Of a stretch of DNA of 64,000 nt, positions 18,215 to 28,367 are shown piece after piece. Positions within the stretch are counted from its first letter, which is position 1. Every line of letters begins with the position of its first letter. A program made the translations under genes and the position numbers. This DNA is from Methanothermococcus thermolithotrophicus DSM 2095. Its GTDB lineage: Archaea > AGJL01 > Methanococci > Methanococcales > Methanococcaceae. The DNA lies in assembly GCF_946463545.1 (NCBI RefSeq), contig NZ_OX296583.1, forward strand, positions 1,215,035 to 1,279,034, given 5' to 3'. A model generated the notes under the pieces. The model was given only the letters and a program-made list of their open reading frames with translations. It ran no database searches and was not told the DNA's origin.

Positions 18215-18378
18215 TATTTAATGAATATTATTACTATTTATATTTTATGATATTTATCATGATTAATAATTATAAATTAGGTTTTAATACCAATTAGTAA
18301 AAAAGATTATAAGATTCATAAAAATATTTATTAAGTATTACGTAATTCATAATAATTTTGTGATTGTATGAAATGTTA

Positions 18379-18386
18379 TTTATATA
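18379..18386 (+). promoter_or_regulatory. TATA box of the chlI/chlD gene
   Basis: A TTTATATA box lies 55-62 nt before the ATG at 18441, the same spacing as the TATA box ahead of permease 1. Initiation would be expected near 18410. Confidence 0.5.
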
Positions 18387-18440
18387 AGAAATTAAAATAA
18401 ATTTGTGTAAATATAAAATACATTTAAATTAGGTGAGAAG

Positions 18441-19520
18441 ATGAATTATTCATTTACTGCAATTGTTGGGCAGGAAAAAATGAAACAGGCGCTGGTCTTA
18501 AACGCAATAAACCCAAAAATTGGGGGAGTTTTAATAAGGGGAGAGAAGGGAACTGCAAAATCTACAACAGTAAGAGCTCTGGCTGATTTATTGCCAGAAA
18601 TTGAGGTTGTTGAAGGATGTCTATTCAACTGTGACCCCAATGGGGATTTGTGTGATGTATGTAGAGAAAAGAAGGAACGGGGAGAATTAAAAACAATTAA
18701 GAAAAAGATGAAGGTTGTTAACCTCCCAATTGGTGCTACGGAAGACAGGGTTATCGGAACACTTGATATTGAAAAAGCAATCAAAGAAGGGATTAGAGCT
18801 CTTGATTCAGGAATTTTGGCTGAGGCAAATAGGAATATTTTGTACATTGACGAAGTGAATCTTTTAGATGATCATATTGTTGATATCCTTTTAGATGCTG
18901 CTGCAATGGGGTGGAATGTTATTGAGAGGGAGGGGATAAAGATTAAGCATCCCTCACGATTTATCTTAGTTGGAACAATGAATCCAGAAGAAGGGGAGTT
19001 GAGGCCTCAGATCCTTGATAGGTTTGGGTTGATGGTGGATGTTGATGGATTAAACGATATAAAGCAGAGAGTTGAGGTAATAAAGAGAGTTGAAGAATTT
19101 AATGAAAATCCGGAAGAATTTCATAGAAAATATGAGGAAGAGCAATTAAAGTTGAGGGGGAAGATAGAAAGGGCAAGAGAATTATTGAATAATGTAAAAA
19201 TAAATGATGATTTATTGGAACTAGTTTCAAAGATTTGTATTGAATTAGGTATTCCAACAAATAGGGCAGATATAACCGTTGCAAGGACGGCAAAAACCAT
19301 TGCTGCATTTAATGGAAGGGATAATGTAACTGTTGACGATGTAAAAAAGGCATGTGAGCTTGCCCTCTTACACAGAATGAGGAGGAAGCCGTTTGAACCA
19401 CCACAATTAAACAAAGAAAAGATCGAGCAAATATTTAATGAGTTTGAGGAGAAGAATAAAGAAAAAAACGAAAATGAAAATGAAGGTAATAACAAAGAAG
19501 ATGAAGTAAAAAAAAACTAA
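18441..19520 (+). CDS. chlI: ChlI-like AAA+ chelatase subunit (zero-frame product)
   Basis: A 359-aa AAA+ ATPase of the Mg-chelatase I subunit family. Walker A is GEKGTAKST near residue 34, Walker B is [13 protein letters not shown] near 135, and sensor and arginine-finger segments include [20 protein letters not shown]. The C-terminal lid follows, then an acidic Asn/Glu/Lys-rich tail. Start ATG at 18441 follows AGGTGAG. The zero frame stops at TAA 19518-19520, immediately after the heptamer A AAA AAC. In this reading it is the small subunit that works with CobN and the longer frameshift product. Known for the family: ChlI forms hexameric rings that drive metal insertion by the large subunit. 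Confidence 0.88.
   Translation: MNYSFTAIVGQEKMKQALVLNAINPKIGGVLIRGEKGTAKSTTVRALADLLPEIEVVEGCLFNCDPNGDLCDVCREKKERGELKTIKKKMKVVNLPIGATEDRVIGTLDIEKAIKEGIRALDSGILAEANRNILYIDEVNLLDDHIVDILLDAAAMGWNVIEREGIKIKHPSRFILVGTMNPEEGELRPQILDRFGLMVDVDGLNDIKQRVEVIKRVEEFNENPEEFHRKYEEEQLKLRGKIERARELLNNVKINDDLLELVSKICIELGIPTNRADITVARTAKTIAAFNGRDNVTVDDVKKACELALLHRMRRKPFEPPQLNKEKIEQIFNEFEEKNKEKNENENEGNNKEDEVKKN
19511..19517 (+). promoter_or_regulatory. Candidate -1 ribosomal frameshift site
   Basis: The heptamer A AAA AAC, at the end of a nine-A run (19508-19516), is positioned with zero-frame codons AAA and AAC directly before the TAA stop. A -1 slip continues CTA AAT GAA and stays open through the VWA domain to 20518. 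The -1 frame is open back only to 19505 and has no ATG before the VWA region, so independent initiation is hard to explain. Confidence 0.7.
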
Positions 19521-20518
19521 ATGAAAGTAATAGTAGGGATGAAAATAATAACGAAAATAGAGAACATCCCGAAAACCATGAAAACGATAATAAAAACAGT
19601 GACAACAATGAAAGCAACAATAACGAAAATAGCGACATTGGAGATGGGGATAGGACATTTGGTATAAATGGAAGGGTAAATCCAAAAATTCTTAACATAA
19701 AGTTGAGGGATAATCTATACAGGTACAGTAGCGGGAGGCACATAAGGAGCATCAGCAAAAAAGGAAGATATATACAATACCGAATTCCACATGGGAAAAC
19801 AACCGATATTGCCTTTGATGCAACATTTAGGGTTAGTGCATTGTATCAAAAAGAGCGAAGAGAGAAATTTAAGGACAAAAATTTGGTATTATACTTAAAA
19901 AAAGAAGATTTAAGGGAGAAGGTTAGGGGGAGGAAGATATCATCTAATTTGCTGTTTGTTGTTGATGCAAGTGGTTCTATGGGTGCGATGAGGAGAATGG
20001 AAGTAGCGAAAGGAGCAGTTTTATCTCTCTTAATGGATGCCTATCAAAAAAGAAATAATGTGGGAATGATTGCATTTAGAAAAGATAGTGCAGAACTTGT
20101 TTTGCCTTTCACTTCATCTGTTGAACTTGGGGAGAAATTACTCAAAGAGCTCCCAACTGGAGGAAAAACGCCCCTATCAAAAGCATTTTTAAAGGCATAT
20201 GAGATTTTTAAAAATGAAATGAGGAAAAACCCAAACATAATACCTATTATGATATTTATCAGTGACTTTAAACCAAATGTGGCTATTAAAAAAGATTATA
20301 TAAGGGAGGTCTTTGATATTTGTGATAAAATTGCAGAGGAAGGAATAAATGTCATTTTAATAGACACTGAGCCAAAATCATTAATAAAAATAGGTATTGG
20401 AGATAAAATTGCCAAAAAATATGGGTTTGGATATTATAAGATAGATGATATTAATGTAGATGGAATTTTGGACATCGTTAACCCTTTAATGAATTATTAT
20501 GGCGGTGTGCAATTTTAA
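19517..20518 (+). CDS. chlD: ChlD-specific VWA part of the frameshift fusion (full product 18441-20518)
   Basis: Read from 18441 with a -1 shift at 19517 this gives a 692-aa ChlD-like protein: the AAA+ domain, an Asn/Asp/Glu-rich linker (about 360-410) and a C-terminal VWA domain. The VWA has the MIDAS motif DASGSMG near residue 510 and the later T of GGKTPL. The linker is low-complexity, as in many ChlD proteins. Alternative: separate initiation at TTG 19703, but that start lacks a good ribosome site and would discard some 60 in-frame upstream codons that clearly read as linker. From the literature as I recall it, chlD genes of cobN-containing prokaryotes, including archaea, use programmed frameshifting to make both small and medium subunits; this gene fits that pattern. 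Confidence 0.75.
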   Translation, partial: LNESNSRDENNNENREHPENHENDNKNSDNNESNNNENSDIGDGDRTFGINGRVNPKILNIKLRDNLYRYSSGRHIRSISKKGRYIQYRIPHGKTTDIAFDATFRVSALYQKERREKFKDKNLVLYLKKEDLREKVRGRKISSNLLFVVDASGSMGAMRRMEVAKGAVLSLLMDAYQKRNNVGMIAFRKDSAELVLPFTSSVELGEKLLKELPTGGKTPLSKAFLKAYEIFKNEMRKNPNIIPIMIFISDFKPNVAIKKDYIREVFDICDKIAEEGINVILIDTEPKSLIKIGIGDKIAKKYGFGYYKIDDINVDGILDIVNPLMNYYGGVQF

Positions 20519-20745
20519 TAAGTATCTCTGTTAATCAAATATTCATATGATATTTCAATTTTTTATATGTTAAATATAGTCTTTCTGCAATTATATAACA
20601 ACCATGCTTATTATAATTTACATTAATTCTGCAATTTTAATAGAATTTTTAAGCAGTATTTACATAAATTTTTAATTTGTAGGTAATACATTTAGTGCCT
20701 GAATTCGCAGAACGACTATAAATACAAAATTTTGTAAACTATCGA
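20519..20745. other. Convergent intergenic region with a GAACGACTA element
   Basis: No gene is visible. At 20690-20720 a CTG..CAG hairpin is followed by AGAACGACTATAA, a motif also found at about 56963-56983, 21936 and (reverse) 37131. Confidence 0.3.
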
Positions 20746-21699
20746 TTAGATCAGCAATAGCCCCATTATTATCAAAATGTCCAACAATAAAGTTATTATT
20801 GCATTAATCATAACTATTTTAGTCCCAAATTTTGGTCCAAATAATGAAACATGCAAGGGCAGGGAGTGTTTAGCATATCTACTTGAAAGGGTCATAACAT
20901 TTCCAATAATCAAACCAATCAAAACTTCTTTTGAACTTAAAATGTCTTCATTTAAAAACCCGCCTGCCATAACTATTGCTGCATGGACATTCATAACCTC
21001 AGTTAATGCTAAGATTCCTACATTGGGATTCAAATGCAAAAAATTCGTTATTGGCTCAACAAATCTTTCAACATAATCAAAAAACCCTATTTTAGACAAA
21101 TAAATAACCAATGTCATCATAAAGAACATTATTGGAATCAATCTCTTAGCAAACCTCAAAGTACTATTAAATGATTTCTTTGCGTTTTCTTTTTTGTCCA
21201 TTTTATTGATATGTGGCATCTCGAAATTACAATCTTTTGATATAATGGATAAATACAAAAATCCAATTACTGTTTTTGCGAATGCAACTCCTAACCTAAT
21301 CAAAACAAACAAAACTCCAGTGATACCTAAAATTGGAATAACAACAGGAATAAAAAATGTGAATGTGTGTGATAGTACAGATGGAAAAGAATTTGCTAAT
21401 GATGTTCCAATAACTTCTTTTTTATTTAATTTATTCTCTTTTAATCCTTCTGCCAAAATTGAATATCCGATAGTAGGGCTAAAAAAGCATGTTAAGATTG
21501 AGGATATTGAGAAAGGATTTATTTTTAATCTTCTTAAAATTGGTGATAGGCTTTCACCTATTTTTCCCATAGCCCCGGTATTCATAATATAACTAACAAT
21601 AAACATGGTTAATAAAATAATAATGGATATTTTTGCTGTGTAGAGCATAGATATTTTTAAGGTGTTAATTAAAGTATTGAGATAAAACTCCAACTCCAT
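20746..21699 (-). CDS. Polytopic membrane protein with nucleoside-recognition (Gate) domains
   Basis: A 317-aa membrane protein with about eight hydrophobic segments arranged as two similar halves. Each half resembles the Gate domain (PF07670) found in nucleoside transporters, FeoB and spore-maturation proteins. Visible features are a GAMGKIGESLSPILRRLKI stretch after the first helix and a matching PITNFLHLNPNVGILALTEV in the second half. Archaeal members (COG3366-like) are of unknown substrate. It converges with the chlD gene. Start at 21699 follows GGTGAT. Given the neighbourhood a role in metal or metabolite transport is possible, but nothing in the sequence proves it. Confidence 0.65.
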   Translation of the reverse strand: MELEFYLNTLINTLKISMLYTAKISIIILLTMFIVSYIMNTGAMGKIGESLSPILRRLKINPFSISSILTCFFSPTIGYSILAEGLKENKLNKKEVIGTSLANSFPSVLSHTFTFFIPVVIPILGITGVLFVLIRLGVAFAKTVIGFLYLSIISKDCNFEMPHINKMDKKENAKKSFNSTLRFAKRLIPIMFFMMTLVIYLSKIGFFDYVERFVEPITNFLHLNPNVGILALTEVMNVHAAIVMAGGFLNEDILSSKEVLIGLIIGNVMTLSSRYAKHSLPLHVSLFGPKFGTKIVMINAIITLLLDILIIMGLLLI

Positions 21700-22120
21700 A
21701 ATATCACCAATGTTTAATATGTTGAAATAAAAATAAATTAAATATTTGTTTTCAAATTATCTTGATTATTAACGCTTCCTTAACACTTTTTTAAAACATT
21801 TTACAGTCATTTTCTCAATCTGGTATGCCGCCCCTCATTATACTATAAATCTATCTTTACAGCATCTTTAAAACTTTTCCCTGCTATCACCATGAAAAAT
21901 TTTTATATATTGATAAACTGTTGTTGTAACTTGATAGAACGACTACATGATATCAGAGAAGGTGTATTAATTAATCTAAAAAAGAGCATTTTAATAATTA
22001 AATTTAAAAAAAATAATTTTAATTTTATCCTTAGTTACCTGTACCTTTATAAATCAAGACATCCAGCAAATTCCTTTAGAATTTGATGGTCTTATTTTAA
22101 CCAAAAACATCTAATAAATT
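21700..22120. other. 421-bp intergenic region
   Basis: AT-rich with no supported gene; a 64-codon open frame at 21892-22086 has no family resemblance or ribosome site. It contains an AGAACGACTA element near 21936 and a TTTTTATATATT TATA-like stretch near 21898, which might drive a non-coding transcript. Confidence 0.3.
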
Positions 22121-22711
22121 TCAGTCTTTCAAAATCGGATACCATCTTAAATCTTCATTTACAATAATTGTCGTTTTATTTGGATAACCATAATAATAAA
22201 GTTTCTTACCATTTGTGGATAATGCCACTGCATTTAATTCTTGGATATTCATAACTTTATTACACTTAAACACTGCTATCTTTTTCAATGAAATCGGAAT
22301 TCTATATCGATTAGGTTCAGAACCAGTCTCTATAAAAGCTACTCGTGAATCTGTTGTAGTTACTGCCAAAACTGTGATTTGTTCCCGGTTTTTATTTGTG
22401 TAACTCATCCATCCTATTGTCTTTACTTTATCTTCAGGATTATCTTTTATGAATACCGCCACCTTACATCTCCATAAAAATCCAGATTTTTCTGATAGCG
22501 CAGTACGATAATATCCATCCTTCGTCTTAAATATAAAGACCTTACCCCATCCTATATCTATTTCATCAATAAGTTCTGCATCCTCTCCAATTGTGAAATG
22601 GGACTTTGCTGCATCAATTCCTGTTAATCTATAGTTTCCTAAATATAAAAACACCACTAAAATACAGACTAACAATGCTATTCCCAATGTTATTTTGTAA
22701 GATTTTTTCAC
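22121..22711 (-). CDS. Membrane-anchored protein of unknown function
   Basis: 196 aa if started at GTG 22711, which has GGGGGG seven nt upstream; the longer open frame (to 22807) lacks any ribosome site. An N-terminal transmembrane helix (about residues 7-25, ALLVCILVVFLYLG) precedes a soluble, beta-rich domain with repeated short strands such as KVFIFKTKDGYYRTALSEK. This topology suggests an extracytoplasmic domain. I do not recognise the family. It stands alone between two long intergenic gaps. Confidence 0.6.
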   Translation of the reverse strand: MKKSYKITLGIALLVCILVVFLYLGNYRLTGIDAAKSHFTIGEDAELIDEIDIGWGKVFIFKTKDGYYRTALSEKSGFLWRCKVAVFIKDNPEDKVKTIGWMSYTNKNREQITVLAVTTTDSRVAFIETGSEPNRYRIPISLKKIAVFKCNKVMNIQELNAVALSTNGKKLYYYGYPNKTTIIVNEDLRWYPILKD

Positions 22712-22960
22712 GGAAATTCCCCCCGTGATATAAATACATAAGGCTTCACATTCCCAATTTACTATATTATAGGATTTTGTTCTATAAAGAAAAGTTGTAT
22801 CATCCATTATTTAAAACTTTTATCTCGAACCTATGATTTAGAGCTCTATATATAAACACATGCGACTTAATAATTGGTTTTATTTTTGAAGATAAAACAT
22901 CACCATAAAACTAAAAAATAAGGAATGTTATTAAGAATAGGCAAAAAATTTAAAAAAATA

Positions 22961-23824
22961 TTATTTTTCTACTATTTCAACAATTTTTTCAACAACTTTT
23001 TTAAATTCTTCAGAAGCCTTACAGTCTAATGTAACCATAGGTACTCCTTTATCGGAAGCTTCTCTGGCTTTAACATCCAATGGTATTCTTCCTAAGAATT
23101 TAACATCGAGCTCTTTAGCAGCCTTCTCCCCACCGCCTTTTCCAAATACATCTACAACTTCATCACAGTGTGGACAGATAAAGCCGCCCATGTTTTCAAT
23201 TAAGCCCAATATTGGTATATTCATTGTTTTTGCCATTGTCACAGACTTTTTAGCATCTAAAACAGCCACTTCTTCAGGAGTAGTTACTATGATTATACCA
23301 TCAATATCAGGAATTGATTGTAGGATAGTCAATTGTATATCTCCTGATCCTGGTGGTGTGTCTATCAATAGATAGTCGAGCTCTCCCCAGACAACATCGC
23401 TTAAAAACTGCCTAACTGCTCCACTGACTTTTGGACCTCTCCAGATTACCGGTGTTTTTTCATCAGGTAAGAAGTAACTAATTGACATTGTTTTTATTCC
23501 TTCAGGAGTTGTAACTGGGAATATTCCGTTTTCGTCTGCCATTGGTTGTATATTTTCAACACCGAGCATTTTAGGAATATTTGGACCGTGTATATCCCCA
23601 TCCAGCACTCCAACTTTTTTACCCATCATGTTTAAGGCAGCTGCCAAGTTGACAGTAACTGTTGATTTACCTACTCCACCTTTTCCACTTACAATTGCTA
23701 TTTTATGCTTTATTTTACTCATATTTTCTCTTATTTTTGCGTTTTGCTGTTCCATCATCTTTTTTGCATCTGAGCATGAGTTACTAAGGGCACAACTTTC
23801 GCATTTTCCATCGCATTCTGCCAT
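22961..23824 (-). CDS. apbC: Mrp/Nbp35-type Fe-S cluster carrier ATPase
   Basis: A 287-aa P-loop protein of the Mrp/Nbp35 (ApbC) family, which binds and delivers [4Fe-4S] clusters to apo-proteins in the cytoplasm. An N-terminal Cys cluster (CDGKCESCALSNSC) precedes the deviant Walker A GKGGVGKST near residue 47. Later come LIDTPPGSGD and the cluster-binding CPHC near residue 217, followed by FGKGGGE. Length is standard. Methanogens need many Fe-S clusters (for example HdrABC at 31.8 kb). Its neighbourhood next to a zinc-ribbon gene and wecB-wecC is, as I recall, shared with Methanococcus maripaludis. Confidence 0.92.
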   Translation of the reverse strand: MAECDGKCESCALSNSCSDAKKMMEQQNAKIRENMSKIKHKIAIVSGKGGVGKSTVTVNLAAALNMMGKKVGVLDGDIHGPNIPKMLGVENIQPMADENGIFPVTTPEGIKTMSISYFLPDEKTPVIWRGPKVSGAVRQFLSDVVWGELDYLLIDTPPGSGDIQLTILQSIPDIDGIIIVTTPEEVAVLDAKKSVTMAKTMNIPILGLIENMGGFICPHCDEVVDVFGKGGGEKAAKELDVKFLGRIPLDVKAREASDKGVPMVTLDCKASEEFKKVVEKIVEIVEK

Positions 23825-23980
23825 ATAATCACCATGATTAAATTATAATAACTAATTGGTGTTAAATGATATAAAACTAACTCATTTAAAAAAAGATGAT
23901 GTGTGTATGGGCTTAAAATTGCACACCACTATAAATGTTAAAAAAATAAAATAATGGACTAACATAAACTTTAAAATTAA

Positions 23981-24169
23981 TTATATGTTACCAAATCCTC
24001 CACATCTCCTGCCATTACCACGCCCCATTCTCCTTCCCCCCGAATCTATTCTGTGGATAATGTCTTGAGATGCACCACAATTTGGACATTTTGAAGGTTT
24101 TGGAGCTCCGTAGGGAACTTCGATTATATTATTACATGATGAACATTGGAATTTTTTCAATTCTGTCAT
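23981..24169 (-). CDS. Small zinc-ribbon protein
   Basis: A 62-aa protein with one zinc ribbon: CSSCNNIIEVPYGAPKPSKCPNCG gives two CxxC pairs spaced about 17 residues. The tail is glycine- and arginine-rich (GGRRMGRGNGRRCGG). It lies 156 nt downstream (upstream in coordinates) of the Mrp-type gene's start, on the same strand, with a similarly small Cys-containing gene just upstream of it. Function is unknown; the Fe-S or metal-handling context is suggestive only. Confidence 0.7.
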   Translation of the reverse strand: MTELKKFQCSSCNNIIEVPYGAPKPSKCPNCGASQDIIHRIDSGGRRMGRGNGRRCGGFGNI

Positions 24170-24211
24170 GTTATCCCTTTTTTATTATATGTAGTTGATA
24201 CACTCCCTATT

Positions 24212-24596
24212 TTATTCTTCTTTATCAATTAAATCCTTTAATTTTTTAATTTCGTTTTCAAGATGTGCTTTTTCTTCTTTCAGATGGTTTATTATCCCAG
24301 ATAATTTATTTTTTAAAACAGTTTTATTTTCACTTACTATTGGAATTCTATGCCTGTATAATTCAGAAGCATGGGGATATTCTTCCAGTTTTTGTGTCTT
24401 TATAGTATACATGAAATCCTGTTCCACATCTACATGTTCCAATATACTCATAGTTTCCACCGCTTAATGGCGTTTCTCTTGGTGCAACATGAGCTCTTGG
24501 TTCAGAGTACCCTGTGTATCTTCTACCAAGTAATTGGCATAATTTCCTACCAAAGAATCCTCTATCTCTACCAAATCCGTATCCGCACCTGAACAT
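24212..24596 (-). pseudogene. Small Cys-containing coiled-coil protein split by a one-base frameshift
   Basis: Two overlapping frames look like halves of one gene. Frame A (from ATG 24596) gives MFRCGYGFGRDRGFFGRKLC, later CRCGTGFHVYYKDTKTGRIS, then stops at 24363. Frame B continues HASELYRHRIPIVSENK and ends in a coiled coil (HLKEEKAHLENEIKKLKDLI). Removing one base in the GGGG run (plus strand 24373-24376) joins them smoothly as GRIS-HASELYRH, giving about 127 aa. The layout (Gly/Arg/Cys N-terminus, coiled-coil C-terminus) recalls small DUF5320-like proteins found near Mrp genes. It may be a sequencing error, a real lesion or a +1 frameshift. Confidence 0.5.
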
Positions 24597-24720
24597 ACTA
24601 CCACCTCATTAGTTATAATATTGCACATATGTGTTGATATATTTATCATTTACTAATTAGTTAATAATAATGACACAAAAATACACTAGTAAATTCAAAA
24701 AATAAAATTCTGATTAATAT

Positions 24721-25812
24721 TTAATAGTTGTACAAAATTTCAACAATCTTTTTCCCAGCGTTCCCATCTCCAAAAGGATTTTCCCAATTTCTATTTCGTT
24801 TGAGCATTATTTCCACGGAGTTCATAATTTTTTCTTTATTGTAACCTGCAAGCATGTTGCTACCGACTTCTAGAGTTTCGGGCCTCTCTGTATTTTCTCT
24901 CAATGTTACACACGGGACTTTTAAAATACAGGCTTCCTCCTGGACTCCTCCACTATCGGTTAATATCAATTTTGCATTTTTTTCCAGAATTAAAAACTCC
25001 AAGTATCCTATTGGCTCTATTATCTTTATTAAGGGATTATTTTCAAGTTTTTTCATTAAATCGTATTCTTTTAACTTCTTCTCAGTTCTTGGGTGTATTG
25101 GGAATACAATGTTATGGTTAAAATGTTCTACAACCTGGATTATAGACTCTACAATATTTTTTAACCTTTCTATATTGTCGGTATTTTCTGCCCTATGGAG
25201 TGTTAAAAGGAAATAATCCTTGCCATTTGTAATTTTTGTTAAAAATTCTTTAATTGATTCTCTTTCTTCAGCTATCCTTAGATTCTGTAGTGTGGCATCT
25301 ACAATAGTGTTTCCTACAACAAATATATTTTTTTCATTTATCCCTTCTTTTAATAAGTTGTTCTTTGCAGTTTTTGTTGGTGCAAAGAGATAATCCGATA
25401 TATGGTCGGTTAGTACCCTGTTTGTTTCTTCAGGCATGGTTCTATCGTAACTTCTTAAACCTGCTTCAATATGGGCTATTTTTATATTTAGTTTTGATGC
25501 TGCAAGAGCTCCAGCTAAAACAGTATTTGTATCTCCCTGAACAACAACTAAATCTGGCTTTTCATTCAAAAGAATTTTTTCTATTTTAGCCAGCATTTTT
25601 CCAGTTTGTTCTCCATGGGTGCCTGATCCAATATTTAAATTATAATCTTGGGAGGGAAGGTTCAACTCCTGAAAAAATATACTATCCATATTTTCAGAAT
25701 AGTGCTGATTTGTATGAATTATAAAATAATTTCTGCCCCCTAATTCTCGAATGATGGGGGACATTTTAATTATTTCTGGCCTGGTGCCTAATATAACACC
25801 TATTTTCATCAT
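24721..25812 (-). CDS. wecB: UDP-N-acetylglucosamine 2-epimerase
   Basis: A 363-aa WecB-family enzyme that interconverts UDP-GlcNAc and UDP-ManNAc in the cytoplasm. Family signatures include GTRPEIIKMSPIIREL at the start, TNQHYSENMD, the IAHIEAGLRSYDRTMPEE segment with catalytic acidic residues, and LTDSGGVQEEACILKVPCVTLRENTERPE near 275-300. Length is typical. It sits one nt from wecC in the same direction, making a two-gene pathway to UDP-ManNAcA, a sugar of the N-glycan on Methanococcales S-layer proteins and archaellins. Start may be the second ATG (25809), given GGTGAAATGATG. Confidence 0.95.
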   Translation of the reverse strand: MMKIGVILGTRPEIIKMSPIIRELGGRNYFIIHTNQHYSENMDSIFFQELNLPSQDYNLNIGSGTHGEQTGKMLAKIEKILLNEKPDLVVVQGDTNTVLAGALAASKLNIKIAHIEAGLRSYDRTMPEETNRVLTDHISDYLFAPTKTAKNNLLKEGINEKNIFVVGNTIVDATLQNLRIAEERESIKEFLTKITNGKDYFLLTLHRAENTDNIERLKNIVESIIQVVEHFNHNIVFPIHPRTEKKLKEYDLMKKLENNPLIKIIEPIGYLEFLILEKNAKLILTDSGGVQEEACILKVPCVTLRENTERPETLEVGSNMLAGYNKEKIMNSVEIMLKRNRNWENPFGDGNAGKKIVEILYNY

Positions 25813-25813
25813 T

Positions 25814-27094
25814 TCACCAAGTTCTCCCGTTCCCTAATAGTTTAACATCGAATTTAGATTCCCCCCATAAGTCATGATTTAAAATGTTTCTAGTATCTAT
25901 TACAATTTTATTTCTCATTTTTGAATACATGCTTTCGAGCTCTTCCTTTTTGAAGTTTTTAAATTCATCATGATCGGTTAGAAAAACAATACAATCTGAA
26001 TCAACGATACTATTCTCTAAACTATCCAATGGATATTCAAAGATTTTTGCATGGGGATCGTATATTGAAACGTTAATATTTTTAGATAAAAGAACATCAA
26101 TAACTTTTTTAGAAGGACTTTCCCTTGTATCTTCCACATTTCCTTTGTAAGTAACCCCAAAAATACTTACTTTTGGATTTTTAACATTTAATTTTTCTAT
26201 CTCTTTTAAAATTAGATTGGCCACATAGTTTGGCATTTCTTCATTTAATTCCCTGGCCATTCTTATTAATTTAGCATTTTTGGACTTTTCGACTATGAAC
26301 CAAGGATCTATGCTTATACAATGGCCACCTACACCAGGTCCTGGTTTTAATATATCTACTCTGGGATGTTTATTTGCAAGATCTATGGCTTCCCAAACAT
26401 TTACACCTACTTCATTACATACTTTTGCAAAATCATTTGCAAGGGCGATATTCACGTCCCTGTATGTGTTCTCCATCAATTTTACCATTTCTGCAGTAGT
26501 TGAATCTGTCAGGTAAATATCCCCTTCTACAAAAGTCTTGTAAATTTCACCTGCAAGTTCTGCAGATTCTCTGGTTATTCCCCCAATAATCCTGTCGTTT
26601 TCAACTAACTCTTTTAATATTTTTCCAGGAAGAACCCTTTCTGGACAGTATGCCACATATATATCTTTTTGAATTAAACTATATACGAGCTCAGTGGTTT
26701 TTGGAGGTATGGTGCTTTCAATTACCAATAGATTTCCATCTTTTAAGTATGGCTTAATCTTTTCTGCCACACTTAATACACAGCTTAAGTCACATTTCTT
26801 AGATCCATCTTCATTAGGTGTTGCAGGGGTGGGAACACATATGATGAATGCATCGGCTTCTTCAGGTTCTGTTTTAACCTTGAGGTTTTCTGAATTTATT
26901 GCACCTTTTACAAGAGTCATTAATCCAGGTTCTTCGATTATTAATCTTCCTTCTTTTATGGCACTAACTCTTTTTTCATCGATATCCACCCCAATTACGT
27001 CAAATCCATGGTTTGCAAGCATTGAGGCAGTTGGCAGCCCGATATAACCAAGACCTATTACGCATATTTTTTTAATCCTTCTATTTTTTTCCAT
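25814..27094 (-). CDS. wecC: UDP-N-acetyl-D-mannosamine dehydrogenase
   Basis: A 426-aa NAD-dependent UDP-sugar dehydrogenase. An N-terminal Rossmann motif [17 protein letters not shown] is followed by IIEEPGL, the [10 protein letters not shown] segment, [10 protein letters not shown], and the catalytic-Cys stretch [15 protein letters not shown] near residue 270. The C-terminal Rossmann-like domain includes [16 protein letters not shown]. It oxidises UDP-ManNAc to UDP-ManNAcA using the product of wecB downstream. The glycan it feeds decorates surface proteins; the sequon-rich cohesin proteins of this window would be potential acceptors. Confidence 0.95.
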   Translation of the reverse strand: MEKNRRIKKICVIGLGYIGLPTASMLANHGFDVIGVDIDEKRVSAIKEGRLIIEEPGLMTLVKGAINSENLKVKTEPEEADAFIICVPTPATPNEDGSKKCDLSCVLSVAEKIKPYLKDGNLLVIESTIPPKTTELVYSLIQKDIYVAYCPERVLPGKILKELVENDRIIGGITRESAELAGEIYKTFVEGDIYLTDSTTAEMVKLMENTYRDVNIALANDFAKVCNEVGVNVWEAIDLANKHPRVDILKPGPGVGGHCISIDPWFIVEKSKNAKLIRMARELNEEMPNYVANLILKEIEKLNVKNPKVSIFGVTYKGNVEDTRESPSKKVIDVLLSKNINVSIYDPHAKIFEYPLDSLENSIVDSDCIVFLTDHDEFKNFKKEELESMYSKMRNKIVIDTRNILNHDLWGESKFDVKLLGNGRTW

Positions 27095-27110
27095 TCAATC
27101 ACCCAAAAGC

Positions 27111-28367
27111 TTACTTAAGGAGTTTTTCAGCCAAGATGTTGGCCCAGGAAGCTTCAATAACTACGCTTATAAATATCGTCATAAAGGTGACCACAAGTAT
27201 TGAACCAGCTATTGTTTCAGGAGGTATGTATTGTGATATATAGGAGGGTATTACGTGAGGGTTTCCCATTATAGCAGAGTATATTGTTGCAGCAAGTGCT
27301 GCGGGAACTACACCTCTTGGTCCTTCAAGAGCAAAGTATATCCTTTCTTTTATTGACCTTATAGGAGGTATTGAAGTTGCAACTAAAACGCCTATAGGTC
27401 TTGCGATAAATACTGAACCAATTGCACATAGTAATCCAAGAGCTCCGAATTTTTGAAGAAGTGGTAAGCTCATACTGGCACCTAAGAATACAAAAATCAA
27501 AATTCTTACTACAGTTGATAAGTCCGTACAAAATTCGGCTATTTTTTCAACTTCCCTGGACTTTGTAGGATATTTTGTAAGAACATTACCTATGTAAAGC
27601 CCCATTATGGCTACAGCCATAAATCCACTTAGCTCATATCCTGTAATTTTTGAGAATATTACTTCTCCAAAGTACCACAGTGCTAAAGCCATTCCAACAC
27701 TGAATGGTGCAATATACTCTTCAAATTCTCCTGCTAAAACTGTAGCTTCAAAGATTCTTCCTCCAACGTATCCAAGAAGAGCTCCACCAAATGCAAGTGC
27801 TAAAAAGTCCAATATTGGATTTACCTTTTCAGATAGACCTAATACCGATAAACCTAACGTTGTAGTTACGATACCTAATGGATCATTAAATACACTTTCA
27901 GCTTCAAGTGTAACAGCTATTTCCGGATCTATATCGGATTTTGAAAATATTGGTATCAATGTCGCAGGATCTGTGGCACTGTTAACTGCACCGTACAGAT
28001 ATCCCACAGGGTTATTGTATGGAATGTTAAAAACTAAATTGAATATTAGTCCTGAAATAAATAGAGACAGTACCAATGCTATTGTATCGAGTTTTAAGAC
28101 CGTTTTTAATACTCGCTTTAAAACAATCCATCTCATTTCAAAAGCTCCAACTAATAAAATGATTATTAAACCAACATTACCGACAAATGCAAAAATGTTT
28201 TGAGCATGTATTGGAGATATGATTCCTGTAAAGGGTCCGACAATTAAACCAAATATTAACAGTAGAGGTATATCTGGAATATTTATCTTTTCCCCTATTT
28301 TTGCTATTATTGACCCGAATACTAACAGAAGTGAAATGTATCCGATCACAATGGAAAAGTCCATCAT
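27111..28367 (-). CDS. CPA1-type Na+/H+ antiporter
   Basis: A 418-aa membrane protein with about 12-13 hydrophobic segments, of the CPA1 (NhaP/NhaO-like) family. The ion-binding region is visible as NSATDPATLIPIF followed by ESVFNDPLGIV, in which ND is the characteristic CPA1 pair, and a later LEGPRGVVPAALAA segment is conserved. It exchanges cytoplasmic Na+ for H+, linking the Na+ gradient made by methanogenesis to pH homeostasis. Start at 28367 or 28364 follows GGTG. It is probably the first gene of a run leading to wecC-wecB (17 nt gap). Confidence 0.9.
   Translation of the reverse strand: MMDFSIVIGYISLLLVFGSIIAKIGEKINIPDIPLLLIFGLIVGPFTGIISPIHAQNIFAFVGNVGLIIILLVGAFEMRWIVLKRVLKTVLKLDTIALVLSLFISGLIFNLVFNIPYNNPVGYLYGAVNSATDPATLIPIFSKSDIDPEIAVTLEAESVFNDPLGIVTTTLGLSVLGLSEKVNPILDFLALAFGGALLGYVGGRIFEATVLAGEFEEYIAPFSVGMALALWYFGEVIFSKITGYELSGFMAVAIMGLYIGNVLTKYPTKSREVEKIAEFCTDLSTVVRILIFVFLGASMSLPLLQKFGALGLLCAIGSVFIARPIGVLVATSIPPIRSIKERIYFALEGPRGVVPAALAATIYSAIMGNPHVIPSYISQYIPPETIAGSILVVTFMTIFISVVIEASWANILAEKLLK

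Noticed and set aside
19703-20518. Independent VWA gene starting at TTG 19703
   Set aside because: The frame is open upstream to 19505 with a typical ChlD linker and has no convincing ribosome site at 19703; a frameshift fits better.
21892-22086. 64-codon plus-strand frame
   Set aside because: No ribosome site, AT-driven composition and no family resemblance.
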